A stretch of DNA of 64,000 bases from Adineta ricciae. Its lineage: Eukaryota > Rotifera > Eurotatoria > Adinetida > Adinetidae. Shown here piece after piece: positions 26,201-38,451 of this stretch. How positions within the stretch are numbered: position 1 is the stretch's first letter; every line of letters starts with the position of its first letter. The DNA is taken from positions 124,001-188,000 of the forward strand of contig CAJNOJ010000007.1 in NCBI GenBank assembly GCA_905250025.1, in the 5' to 3' direction. The notes under the pieces are model-generated. The model saw only the letters and a list, made by a program, of their open reading frames with translations, made no database searches and was not told the DNA's origin. Made by a program: the position numbers and the translations under genes.

Positions 26201-29200
26201 ATGATACAATGAAAGAAAATGAAGCTGAACGTTTGATTGAAGAAGCAATAACTGATGCTGCTCAAGAGATTCTAGCTGCCTCGTCATCGAATGATCTTCC
26301 ATCGACTGAGACTAGGGCAGGAACTGAAACGTCATCGCCAAAAACAGTCACTGCCGCCAAAGATGATGAACAAGCACCATCACGTGATCAGTTCAATGAA
26401 ATCCAAGCGGAGAATCTATCATGGGAAGCGTTAACAGGTGTAGTCAATGAAATACTCGCCACGTCACCCGCCGCTGTGGTTCAAAAGATCGATTCTACCA
26501 GTCAGAAAGTAGAAACAACATCGTCAACATCAGAACAAAAGCTTGATACACAAACGGATGAGGCTGAATCTTTAGAGAAACGTTCATCTACTGAAGAAAC
26601 ATCGCAGAAAGATAAACCTACAGAAGTCGAAACTGTTCGTGAATATCAGACTACAACACAGAGTGATTCTCTTCCATTGGTGCCTGAAGCGGCAGTGGAC
26701 ACTAGTGAAATCGAGCATTCAAAGGAACTGCCAACATCTGACACTCCTATACGAATTCGTCAGCAGACTAAGGCGATGACACCACCGACAGTTATCATTA
26801 CAAGCGACGACGATGTGGAAATCTCGGACGTCACCGGTGAAATATCTCAACCAACGGAGCTATCGTCTATTATCGAAACTAACGAAGAAACAACACCAGA
26901 CAGTGCAACAAAACGAGAAGAGTTGGCAGAACAATTAAGTTCACCAGCGCCAGCTGAAGCTGAAGGTGAATTGTTTACAGTTTCACCTTCTGCACATCTT
27001 CCAGTTGACGATGGTCAGCAAGTCGTCGAACAATTGCCATCAACTGCATTAGATGAATCTCATAAAGAAGAAACTCTGCCAACAGATGCTCTTACTGAAA
27101 CTGTACGTCAGATTCTATCAACGCCTATATCCATCAGATACTTAACAGAATCCACTATCGAGTCTCCAACGATAACATCTGGAGAAATAACGAAAGTTGT
27201 AGTTTCGTCTGTGCCAACAGCAGATACTGTAATACCAACCGAAGTGACATCTACTCCTGAGCTGAAACTGGAAAAAGCGCCAGAACAAGCTGAGACAGAA
27301 AACGTAACAACTGATTCCTTGGTTGAAACAGTTCGTTTGATCTTAGCCACACCATTGACAATACATCTTCCATCAGCGGATGTCAAATCAGAATCTGCTC
27401 TAGAACTTGTCGCTACTCCTGTGAAAGATCAAGAAGAAAAACCATCAGTGGATTCTCTAGTGGAAGTTACGCGTCAAGTTATCGATGTACCCCAACTCAC
27501 TGAACTGTCCGAAGTATCGAAGCAGCCTGAAACTTCATCTGCTTCTGAAAATGAATCACCATCCTCATCAGCTGATGATGCACGTCATTTGCCTGAACAA
27601 AGAGAGCCAGCGGTTGTACCGAAAGTCGGTTCGGATGAAACATCGGATAAAACTGATGTAACTGACTCGTACGCCGAGTATTACCCAACATCGAGCTTAG
27701 TGAATATTGTCAATACAATACTAAATCTTCCAAACCAAATATCTTCCGAATCTTCTGTTCTACATGAAGAAAATCAAATCATTGCCAGTTCAAAACCTGA
27801 TTTCGACGAACAATTCAAAACTACTGAACTTGCTAATATCAACGCAATGACAACCAAAATCGTCAACAGTCCAGCACACACACCGGAACAATCAGATACA
27901 ACTGAAGATGTATCCTCACAACGCGCCAGTGCCGTTCAATCGACATTGATTGACGAGATTCAAGATAATGTGACAGATTCTGAAAAACTATCAACATTTT
28001 TCGTTCCGCAAGAATCTACTCTCTCAGAAAAGGACTTCCGAGAATTATACGAACAACGTCATTTTATTACAACTGGTGACGAAGATCTATCCACTCAATT
28101 TGCTTCAATTGATCAACCAGAGCCTGATCAAGTAGCTATCTCCACTGACGAAAAAAAATCTATTCCAACTTCGCCATTAGCCTACTATGAAATACAAGAA
28201 CAACGTCATACATTGATGTCTCCTCAAAATTCAGTCGTCAATGAAACCAATGAAACAACGGCTCCAACTTTAACAACATGGACCACTGTTCAACCACGAA
28301 TCGAATACGAAGAAACAGAAATCACAGAGGAAAAGCCTACTATCAACCTGGACGATCAAGCTTACGAACTAGCTCGACGTTTTGATTTAGAATCACCTGC
28401 CATTATATCACACTTGCCAATCCGAGAATATCGACAGGTGTTCGGCATATCTGATGATATTGTAAACACCGTTGATGACATGACTCACCATGTTGATCAC
28501 GTTCTTTCAATGGAATCAAAAAATCAAGAACAAAAACAAGAACGACAACCAATTGTAATCGATGAAATCAAGAGTCTTCCATCGGAATCAAGTGAAAATT
28601 CTGAATTACCCATTGTCGATACACAGGTGTCTGAAAATATCAAAATAATTACTGAAGCAATCCATGCACTTGACTCAGAAATAATCGAACAAGAAGACAC
28701 AGTAGCAAAACATGATCAACAACAGCAGCAAGAACCAAGTTCAGTATCCAGCACTGTTGAGGGTTTGATCAATGAATTAGAGGATCTCGGACCAAGCATT
28801 CAGTCAGCAGCTCTTATTAATGACATTCGAGAAACACTTGGACATGAATCTACCGTTTTTCCATCGAAAGATGAATTACGTGATGAAGATCTACTACCAA
28901 GAACAGCTAAACAAGAACCAGCTAATGACAAATCACTTACAGTCGAATCAAGTTCTCAGTATTCTATTCTACTCGATCAAATCGGTGATTTAGAGAAATC
29001 GCTGCTTGATTCACAACCATCTTCATCAACTGTTGCCGAACGAGAGGAGACAACAATCGAAACTGATGATAACAAAGACGACGAGCATCAGTTACATCAA
29101 CGCTATGATACTTTAATTGATCATGCTAGACGACTGGAAGATGCACTCATCAAAAATCTTGCTCATACAAGTACACACACTGATGAACAAACCGATGATG

Positions 29201-32200
29201 CTACTAGCATCGATAATCTAAGTCAAACAATGGAACAAATTCTCGTTACACCTATTCGCACAGTAACAGGTCCACATGAAGAACCAGTTGCTAGTTCAGG
29301 TCTTGAACATGCTCTCGAACAAATACTAGCAACAACACATTATCCAACGTCATATGCAAAATTGAGTCCGCCAACAGATACGACTGTGCCAGTAGCTAAA
29401 CAAGACGATGTCCTCAAGAGTGAACCTCTGGATGAAGATATCGTGTCAACTGACACACGCAAAGACGAGGCTACAGTATCTGAAATAGAAGAAATAGTGA
29501 CGACTAAAACAACGCAACCGACCACTGCTGATGAGAAAGAATCAGCCCTAGTCGTACTGCCATCGGAGGAAAATAGCTCAATTGAATCTGTCGAAGAGAA
29601 GCAAGCAGTTATATCCCTAGTACCCAATTACTTTACTAGCAGCGATGTATATCACGCATATAAACAACCAGTAAATGCGGTTGTACCACAACAAGATGAA
29701 TCAACTCTTTTGGAAAAAGCAACAACGATCGTCAATAACGTTATCTCCAATGTCGCTAGTATTTTACCAACTGAAACTGAACAACCGAGTATTCCCGCTG
29801 AGAGCCAAGCTATTTCAATTGTTACAGATGATGAAAATGATGCTGAAGGAGAATTATCATCAGAAGGCTTGATCGAAATCATGAAAAATCTCTTACCCAA
29901 CAGTCTTCGACCGCTTGAATCTGATCAGACTGCCTCTGAAGAGCCAAGTGCACCAGATGAAGATGATCAAGATAGCCTGTCGTCGTCAGTAACAGGAACG
30001 ACAGTACAAAGCATTTTCGAAGGAGAAGATCTAACAAGAATCAATCAGACTACAGTAGAAGTATCGTTAAACGAAGAACTATCAATTCCAGTTCCTGAAT
30101 ATTTCACTAGCAATGACGTTTACCATGGTTACAAACAGCCAATAGTACGATCTAGTGAAGAAAAACATGCAGCATCTCTTAATGAAAGAGTGACATCGAT
30201 GGTTGCCGAAATTTTGTCGAGTGCGGTTCATATTTTACCTACATTGGAATCTTTGGAAGAGCCAATTATCTCAAATAGCAACGAACCGCCAGTTGTACCA
30301 GCTACATTGGAAGAAGCTAATGATCACATTCTAAGTTTAGAACAAGATGCGACAGAAACGCGTGCTGCTGACCAGAGAGCGCCGATCGCAAGTTATACAC
30401 CTGGATATTTCATCAGCAGTGATGTTTATCACGCATACAAACAGCCGACCGAAACGATTGTGACACAGAAAGAAGCACCGTCTACCAATGTGTCTGAGGT
30501 ATTATCCACAGCAGCACCTCACGAATCAGCTTCACTTCTTACTGAAGAACATTTGACAACTTCGGGCTTGATGGAAATTATTAAGGATCTTTTACCAACG
30601 AACTTTCAAGCAAACAAAACCGAACTCAATCGTTCTGAAGATCTAAGCTCATTAACAGAAGATGACGGAGACAGCATGTCATCATCGATGACCGGAACGA
30701 CCGTAAGAACTTTATCGGAAGAGGATCTAACGAGAATGACTCAGTCATCAATGGATACGTCATCGAAAGACGAAACATTAACACCGGTACTCGATGATCT
30801 TGGCGGCAGCGATATTCACCGTCCAGCTCAGCAACTATTCGAATCTAGAGTTGAAACGCCAGATTCTCTAGAGCTAAGCGATAGAAAGACACCGATTGAT
30901 GTCAGTGTAACATCTAGTACACTAGACGAAATATCGACGTCTATGGATACTAGTCTCACAGAACAACAGAGTGAGCAATCACGCGTCACAACAACTGAGT
31001 CAACACTTATCGAAGATCAAGAATTACCATCGACTTCAGATGATAGTGAAGCTGTTCTTCTTTTAAAACCTATCGAAGAAAATAGGAATGAACCAACATC
31101 ATCAACAGGACTTTTAGAAATAATGACGAGTTTTCTACCTGTAGTGAAGTCGGAAACCTCTGAAGAACATCCAGTAGAAAGTAGTATATCATCAGACAAT
31201 CAAATATCAGCCGATACCGGAGAAACTGACAGTGGTATTTTATCAAAACTCACATCTGCAGTTACTGATGCCATCACTACAGTTCAACAGATTTTACCAG
31301 CGTCCCTTGTTCAAAATACTGACGCCCAAGAAGAAGCAGATAAACTTGAATCAACAGTAAGTTTAAAACGTGATGTTCTGAACATATTTTACTCCTTTTC
31401 TTTCTTATAGGCACAAACATCAGAGACTGCTCCAAACGAACAACATAGTGTAGTTGATTATGTGATTGAAACGACATCAAACATCAAAGAAGCACTAGCT
31501 CATATTATTCCTGAGGAAACACCGATAGAATCGCTTCAATCGTCAGTGGATACTGATGAAAAAGTGATTCCAAAAGAGAACGAGCAATCGACGATTCAAT
31601 ACAGAAGTGATAGTCAGGTACAAATACAAGAGGATTCAGATCAATTTGATTCGTCCTCTGATATGACTTCCGTGTCAGAAGAAATTAAACCGCATTATCC
31701 ATACAAAGCAAGACAACCTCAAGCACTTCAAGTTCTCAACGATGAATATCCATGGTATGCAAGTTACTATACCATCGCCGATGCAGATGCAAATATGGGT
31801 CACTTGTACAAACGTTTGAGTCGTACGCTCGAACAGCTCGAGCAGCGACCTCCGCCAACAACCGTTCAATTCGAACCCGAACCGTATCAAATCTTAAAAA
31901 CACCAGAATATGATCGACAAGCATTGTTAGATACTGAAGACACACGGGAAAAAGTACATGAACTCGCTCAAATCAGTAAGAAGATTTCTCCGTCAAGTAC
32001 CATGCATGAGTCGGATGAAGATGACGAAGTTCAAGTTAAGCAACGTCGTAAACAAAAGTCTGTGCCAGCCACGAAAGAAAAGACTTCGTCACCATCGACC
32101 ACACCTAAGAATAAATTGTCTCTTAGTCCTGAAAATGAGCAAGCAGATGAATCGGTACCTGTTGCCCAAACAATGAGCACCATCAGTAGCAAGAAGAAGA

Positions 32201-35200
32201 ACAAGAAGTCGAAGAAAGACAAAAAAGATGCAGCCACATCTGAATCTCTTGTTCTATCCAAACCTGATGTGGACGAACCAAAACCAGAACCAACACTGTC
32301 TTCAACGAAAGTCGAACCTGTTGAGTCAGTAGAATCGAAACAAACAACATCCTCTGTTGCAGCTGACTCAGCTCAAATCGAAGAACAACAGAAAATATCC
32401 GATGGACGAAGTGAAGAGCAACAAGCAGAGCCATTATCATTATCGGTTCATTTGGATGCTGAAGAACTTAAAATTCACGATGATGACAAGAACGATTCGA
32501 CATCATCCGATGCTTCACAATGGTCAACGAGTTCATTTGTGATGACCTCAGATGATCAAATAATCGATAGCGAATCACGTGAGAAACTGGCCGATACTCA
32601 AACAGCAGCGATAGCGTCTTCACCAATTTATGAATCAACTAGATCAGAAATAACGACTAGTAGTTTATCAACGCCGAAAAAGAAGAAAGTGAAGCAACAA
32701 AAACAGCAACCATCGGAGAAAGATATTTCTCAGCAATCAAAAGTTTCGACATCTCCAGTAATTCTTGAAGCACCCAAAGTAGTGGAATCCAAACCATCCG
32801 CATCAACACCCTCAAAAATAATGCCAACTGTCCGTACAAAGATCGTCACACTACCAAAAGAGGAAGGAGAAATCGACGATGATGACGAAGGATTTCAAGT
32901 TGTCTCTTATCGTAAACGCGTATCCTCAGTTACAGGGCCGGAAAAAGGTTCAGGATCCTCGTCGTCAGCACCAGTAACGCCACCAGCGAAGAAACGTTTG
33001 AGTGCTGGCGCCGATACTCGACCAAGCACAACGTCCAGTCGTCAAAGTTCGTCTATACCGGTGCTGACATCCATCCTACCGAAACAGAAGAAAGATAAGA
33101 AGGACTTGATACCATCGTCATCTGTCGATGCTGACAGTGTCTTTTCACCAAGTATCGACACTCAGCGTTCTAAACAAGCGGAACAACTGAAAGAGAGCAG
33201 CGATACAACATCGCCAAAATCACTATTTTCTTCACTGTTGACATCAACTAGTAGTCCTTCTATCAGCACAGAAGACAAGTCTGAACAAAAACCAAAAGTG
33301 CAAGACACGAACTTACAAACTCAAATTACACCATTATCGGTATCAACTACCGAAACATCTAAAGCTCAGCCGGAACCCGCTTCGCCAGCTCACACGAAAC
33401 CTGCTGCGAAAGCAACATTGCGTACCAAAGCATCAACTTCGCCTGAAGAAGACTATGACGATGATGACGAAGGATTTCAAGTAGTTCGTCATCGTAAACG
33501 TTTGTTATCAGCACCAAGATCAGCGAAAACATTACCACCTGTGGCAACCGGTCAATCGTCATATCGACAGAACCTTGGTCGTACCATCGACCTGAAGCCA
33601 GCTGTTATTCGTGGGCGATATGGATCAGGCTCGGGATCTGGCTCTCGTTCAGCTCCACGATCAAATACCAGCGGCCAAACTACATCAGATAAACGACAGC
33701 AGAATAAATCGAAACGAGATCGACCCCAGCTGTTACCACTGACCAGTCCGCGTGCAGTAGTCTCCAGAGAACCGCAATCTCAATCTGTATCATCAATGGA
33801 ACCTAAAAAAACAGCTCAGTCAACTGTATTACTATCTAATGAAGAGCATCAACAAGCAAATGAAACGCCGCTACAATCATTAATCACTGAACAAGTGTGG
33901 AAACCAATCGAACAGTCCCAATGGACAGCGACAAATATACAGCAGCAACCAAAACCGATCGATAGTAACAGTGTTCTTCTTTCGACAAAGCCTACATCAA
34001 GCGATCAAAATCAATCGGAACAAAAGACTATTTCAACTACTCCTTTGCTAAGCACAATTGTTTCAACCCAAGTTGAAAAAACAAGCGAACAAAAACCAAA
34101 TGAACAGAAAATTTCTAGCAAACCTGCTGCAGTACAACAGCCCACAGCGAAGGAGACTATTGAGACTTCCAAAGCAGTATTGGCTGATGATGAAGAAGAT
34201 GAAGACGGCTTCCGAGTAGTACGCTATCGTAAACATCCAACATCAGCAACCACGACACCGACATTCCCAAGATCATTCACCCTAACATCCGATCCGGAGA
34301 AAAGAGCACCTAAAATATCCAAAAAGCAACATTCGCTGCCATCGACACCTGCGTCTACGCCGACAGCTATCAGATCCATGATATTCAAAAGAACACCACT
34401 GAAACCAAAGAACAGTGGTGATCAACCTGGTAAATCAATGAATCGCCAAGCCGGTGGCAGTCTGCCATCATCTACTATCAACACCGCAGATCTCCTGCCA
34501 TTGATGCCAGAAAGTTACCCACGCCCAAAACCAATTGAACCAGTTTCTTCCCCTCGCTCGACACCAGCTGCGCCAATCGGCATCGCTAGTACAAAAGAAA
34601 TAAATACCAAAAATAAAAAGGAGCCCACGCGAAAACTACTAGATGATACTGATGAAAAGGTACAATCCACAACATCGCCAATAGTCACAAGCGCAGATAC
34701 AAGTGATGAACAATCGAACAGAACGAAGAAAAAACACAACCGAACAAAGAAAGAAACGGCTGGAGCGGACTTACCTACTCCGTCCGAAGAAGCTTCTCAG
34801 CAAATTGAGACTATTTCATCAGTGACAACTGCACCAGCGATTCATCAATCTCAAACGACACTGACGACGAGACCACTAATGGAAATCGAGCCAACCATCG
34901 AACAATCTGATCTAATCAATTCGCAAGCAAATGCACGTCCGTTGACATCAATGGATTCCAGTACAAATGTCGAAGATGAACAAGATAAAAATACGGCAGC
35001 AAAAAAATCTACGAAAAGACGTAAGAAAAAAGTGCATGCTGCTGACAAGCAAGAGCAAGAAGAAAGCACAGCACACGCTTCCACTACAAGTGTCACCGAT
35101 AAAGAGAGTAGTAGTACAGAAGCAACAACACCAGACAAACAGAGTTCATTCGAATCATCCGTTGCTGTTCGTGCGACATCCACTGATGATAAACAAGAAC

Positions 35201-38200
35201 CAGTATCGACTAATGTCCTGAGTCCAGTGGAAACATCACAAACCATCGAGATAACTGAACAACAAATAGCAACTGTTTCACCGCCTTCAATATCGGATAA
35301 GATGTCAGATAATATCAACAATGATCAATCCGAAGTACAGAAAGAAGATGAACGCTTACCGGCTGAATCAGATCTATCAGGGACTGTGATCGAGCAATTG
35401 CAACAAGTACCTCTCTCATCTTCCGAACAAACTACAGAACAACAGTTGACCACTGATGAAGAAACTACTATCGAGAAATCGACTACTATACCTACAAAGA
35501 ATGATACAGAAACGGAAACAGAACAATCAACAAAATTAATTGAAAGCAGTGGAACTGGTGATGAAATACATTTAGATGCTTATCGTGATCAAACCGGCCG
35601 CCTTCGTCGAAAGAAGCCACGAAAGCATGTCCGCAGTAGTAGTAGTAAACAAGAAGAAGTTCTTTCTACTCCTCAATTGCCGCCATCTGAAGAGCCTACA
35701 CTTGATCCAAAAGTTATCAGTGAACATTGGGCTGATGTGCTGGCAACGCCCATCTCGTCTGTTGATGATGGACTAAAGCTAACATCTGAATCAATCGAAG
35801 GCGATCAACAGTATGTGAATGAAGATTTGCGTAAAGAAAGTAGCAAACTAGACTCGTTCTTACCCGAATACATTCGTCAACAAATCAGATCAGGTTCATC
35901 ACCTCGGTCATCATCATTTACCGAACATCGTTCTAAATCATCCTCTGTAGAACCAAGAACAACGAGCACTATTCAATCAAGCATAACCGAACGCATTTTA
36001 CAACAAGGATCATCTAATCAATCGACCAGCGCTGATACATCTGAAAACGAAGGTCAAAAGCAAATACATAGGTCTTTCATTGACAAATCTTATTCAGTCG
36101 ATGAATCACAATTGATGTCATCGATGAATTTGACAGAAAGTAATACATCATTGAATTCATCATCTTCGTCACCATCTGACTCGATTCGAAAGAAAAAACA
36201 ACGGCCGAAAATGTTGAAGAAAGATGTCGAAGCCAAGACACTACTAACGCATGAATTCGATGATAGTCCACTTAATACCACAGAGATTCGACAAACTTTA
36301 CCGGTGACACAGCTCGACGATGACGAAAATAAACATCAATCGTTTCTAACCTCAGTACGTGATCAATTTGATTCTGTTGTCTCGGCAATTTCCAACACGT
36401 ACAGTACTGCTCTATCCTCAGCAAAAGAAACATCAGCCGATGGAGAGCAAGGAGCCATCCTTAGCAACGAGCAAGTACCATCGATTTCAGATTCAAGCAA
36501 TATTTCACCAAAACCATCTTCTGAAACAACAATATTGCCAGCAACAACAAAGAAATCTTCTACACGCTCACCACGAAAACGATCCAAACGCGACAGTGGT
36601 CCTGATTATGAAAATCTAACTCTACAATCATCTATCGATTCCGATCATTCGGTATCAAGTGTGAAAGCTATTTCAACGTCTAGTGACAAAGATCAGCCAG
36701 ATTCGATTCGAATCGAAAGTCAAAAACAACATTCACGACAACGCACATCATCCGGCAGACATATTTCCAATACGGAAGATGACAATGAACAGCAAGCTGT
36801 CCTAGCCGATGATGAAGAAGAGAAGCAACCTGTCTATAGATCACGGAAATCGTCGACAAGAACATCAGAAAACCGTACGGAATCTGAGTCTTTACAATCC
36901 TCTACTCATGCTATAACAGATGTTACTAACACAGAAAAGTTGGCAGCAGATGAACAATCAACGACAACAACGAATGAGCAACTACGTGTTGTACAAGGTT
37001 TCCACTCGTATACACCAAATAAATATCAATACAATCAGTATGAAGAAGGATCGGCCGTTCCAAATGAACAATTGAAACCTTCAGCAGCTGAAACTGAAAG
37101 TGAAGATACCGTTCTTTCACGTGGCTTCGGTCGTTGGCTACAGCAAAGTAATGAAATCAAAACAGCAAGTCCGTCAGCATCTGAAAAACAAGAGTCACCC
37201 ATCCTAGGCAGTGGATTAACACGTGCTATGCAAAGTCTCATCATACAGCCAGTTGAAAGTGATCTTGACGACGATGAAGAAGAAGACGATTCATGGAATG
37301 GACCACGAGCAAAGAAACCAACATACACAACTGGTGTTCGAATCGAAAAACGCATTCACTCAGTAAGTGGTTACAATATCAATCATCCACGCTCGGCTAC
37401 GTTACCACCAGCATGGTTAATGTCTTCATCGAATGATAATACGTTTCACGACGATCAATCAAAATTTGATCCGGACGAGGAAGACGATTCACTAGATGAC
37501 ACATCTGACAAGCCAACAACATCGAAAACAATTGAAACACAATTCTCAACGCAAGATGAACGAAAAACACAATTGAATAATTCAGCTGATCTATCTTTTC
37601 AACCGGTCATAAACAGTCTATCACCTTCATCATCATCATCATCACCACTATCATCAGCAGCAGCTAAATGGAATGAACCAACAATACGTTCTGATGATAC
37701 CAGTCAACAACAAACCAGCTTCACCGATGATGATGTACAACGTTGTTTAGGTGAAGATTTCTATCGAGAATCTCTAGCTGTAAATACGCTTCAGAATGAA
37801 CGACGATTAATCAACGTTCTCGAAGATCTTGTCGTCAAACCAACCGAAGTGCTAGAAGATATCGATGATGAAGAGAACAACAGCGCAGATGACAACAATA
37901 ACAGCAATATTCAACAAAATCGAAATAATAATAACAATAATAATAACAATCGTCCAACTCATTTCGATGAATGGGCACATTTTCTCGAACGTCAAACTAG
38001 TCCAAATATGTTTCTACCATCTGCATCAGCTTCGTCACAAGCCATGCAAGATCTTTCATCAGCACAAGAGAGTTCCTATGCTCGCGTATTAGACGATGAT
38101 ACACTTGTCTCAGATAAAGATCGAACAAGCATCATGGAACACGTTCAATACTCATTCGAAAACGATCAACAACGCTACGGCGATTTCTCACCTATCAGCG

Positions 38201-38451
38201 AAATATCCAATGTACCACCACCAACTATCGATCATACAGTATCGTCAACAGTCGAACAAGAACAAGAACTTTTATCACAACAAAAACCTTCGGAAACCTT
38301 TCTCCGATGGCGTAGTCAAGTAAGTCAACAACCTGATGTACTTCATTCAAATTCATCAAATCTAACTTCAATGGATGCTACCAATGACGATGAAATATTT
38401 ATCTCTCACTCAGACCATGGTCTTAGTCGGCGAGTGAGCCCTTCAACATAA
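17280..38451 (+). CDS. Giant (~6842-residue) acidic repeat protein, unknown function
   Basis: Seven exons: 17280-18171, 18494-18909, 18975-19327, 19411-20421, 20479-21642, 21705-31356, 31411-38451; all introns are GT-AG and the phases agree. The last two exons are about 9.7 and 7.0 kb, very large for an animal. The N-terminus has a short basic block (KIKKRRTKRK). Residues about 640-3280 contain some 40 degenerate copies of an amphipathic module of the form AERLSSEALTDVVREILATP, spaced about 60-75 residues. Residues about 3900-4500 hold another family (YFTSSDVYHAYKQP, ILPT helices, SSSVTGTTV). Residues about 4990-5430 hold three DDEGFQVVxYRKR blocks; an Asn run follows near 37920-37950. It is rich in Ser, Thr, Glu and Gln and largely disordered, with no recognised catalytic domain. 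A base at 17298 is unresolved and the start may lie further upstream. The protein looks structural or cytoskeletal, but this is a guess. Confidence 0.75.
22881..23279 (+). repeat. Internal direct duplication, copy 1
   Basis: About 399 bp, nearly identical to 25011-25535, which lies 2130 bp downstream. Only a few single-base differences were seen. This copy lacks 126 bp (42 codons) present in copy 2 between the sub-blocks ending at 23046 and starting at 23047. Confidence 0.9.
25011..25535 (+). repeat. Internal direct duplication, copy 2
   Basis: Matches 22881-23279 in two blocks (25011-25176 and 25303-25535), separated by a 126-bp segment absent from copy 1. The short sequence CACTC occurs at both edges of that segment, suggesting a deletion in copy 1 through microhomology. 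The reading frame is kept. Confidence 0.9.
32860..34245 (+). repeat. Three DDEGFQVV-YRKR motifs in the giant gene
   Basis: Three blocks near 32870, 33455 and 34190 encode an acidic run followed by GFQVVSYRKR, GFQVVRHRKR and GFRVVRYRKH. Each is followed by Ser/Pro-rich sequence. The acidic-hydrophobic-basic form suggests a short linear interaction motif. Confidence 0.8.

Larger units (their letters stand above)
19700..27740 (+). repeat. ~40-copy degenerate amphipathic module inside the giant gene
   Basis: The repeat consensus is roughly A-E-R-L-S/T-S/T-E-A-L-T-D-V-V-R/Q-E-I/M-L-A-T/S-P, followed by a variable Ser/Thr/Glu-rich spacer. Clear examples are ADQLSSEALADVVRQIHATP, AENVTTDVLTEVVREMLASP, AERLTSEALTDAVEEARSS and AENLSWEALTGVVNEILATS. 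Hydrophobic positions recur every 3-4 residues, as in an amphipathic helix. The copies differ at many sites, so the array is old, apart from one recent internal duplication. Confidence 0.85.

Noticed and set aside
21747-31200. Many minus-strand open frames (60-130 codons) inside the giant gene
   Set aside because: They are shadows of the Ser/Thr/Glu codon pattern of the plus-strand repeat gene; none has splice context or family resemblance, and they repeat where the sense repeat does.
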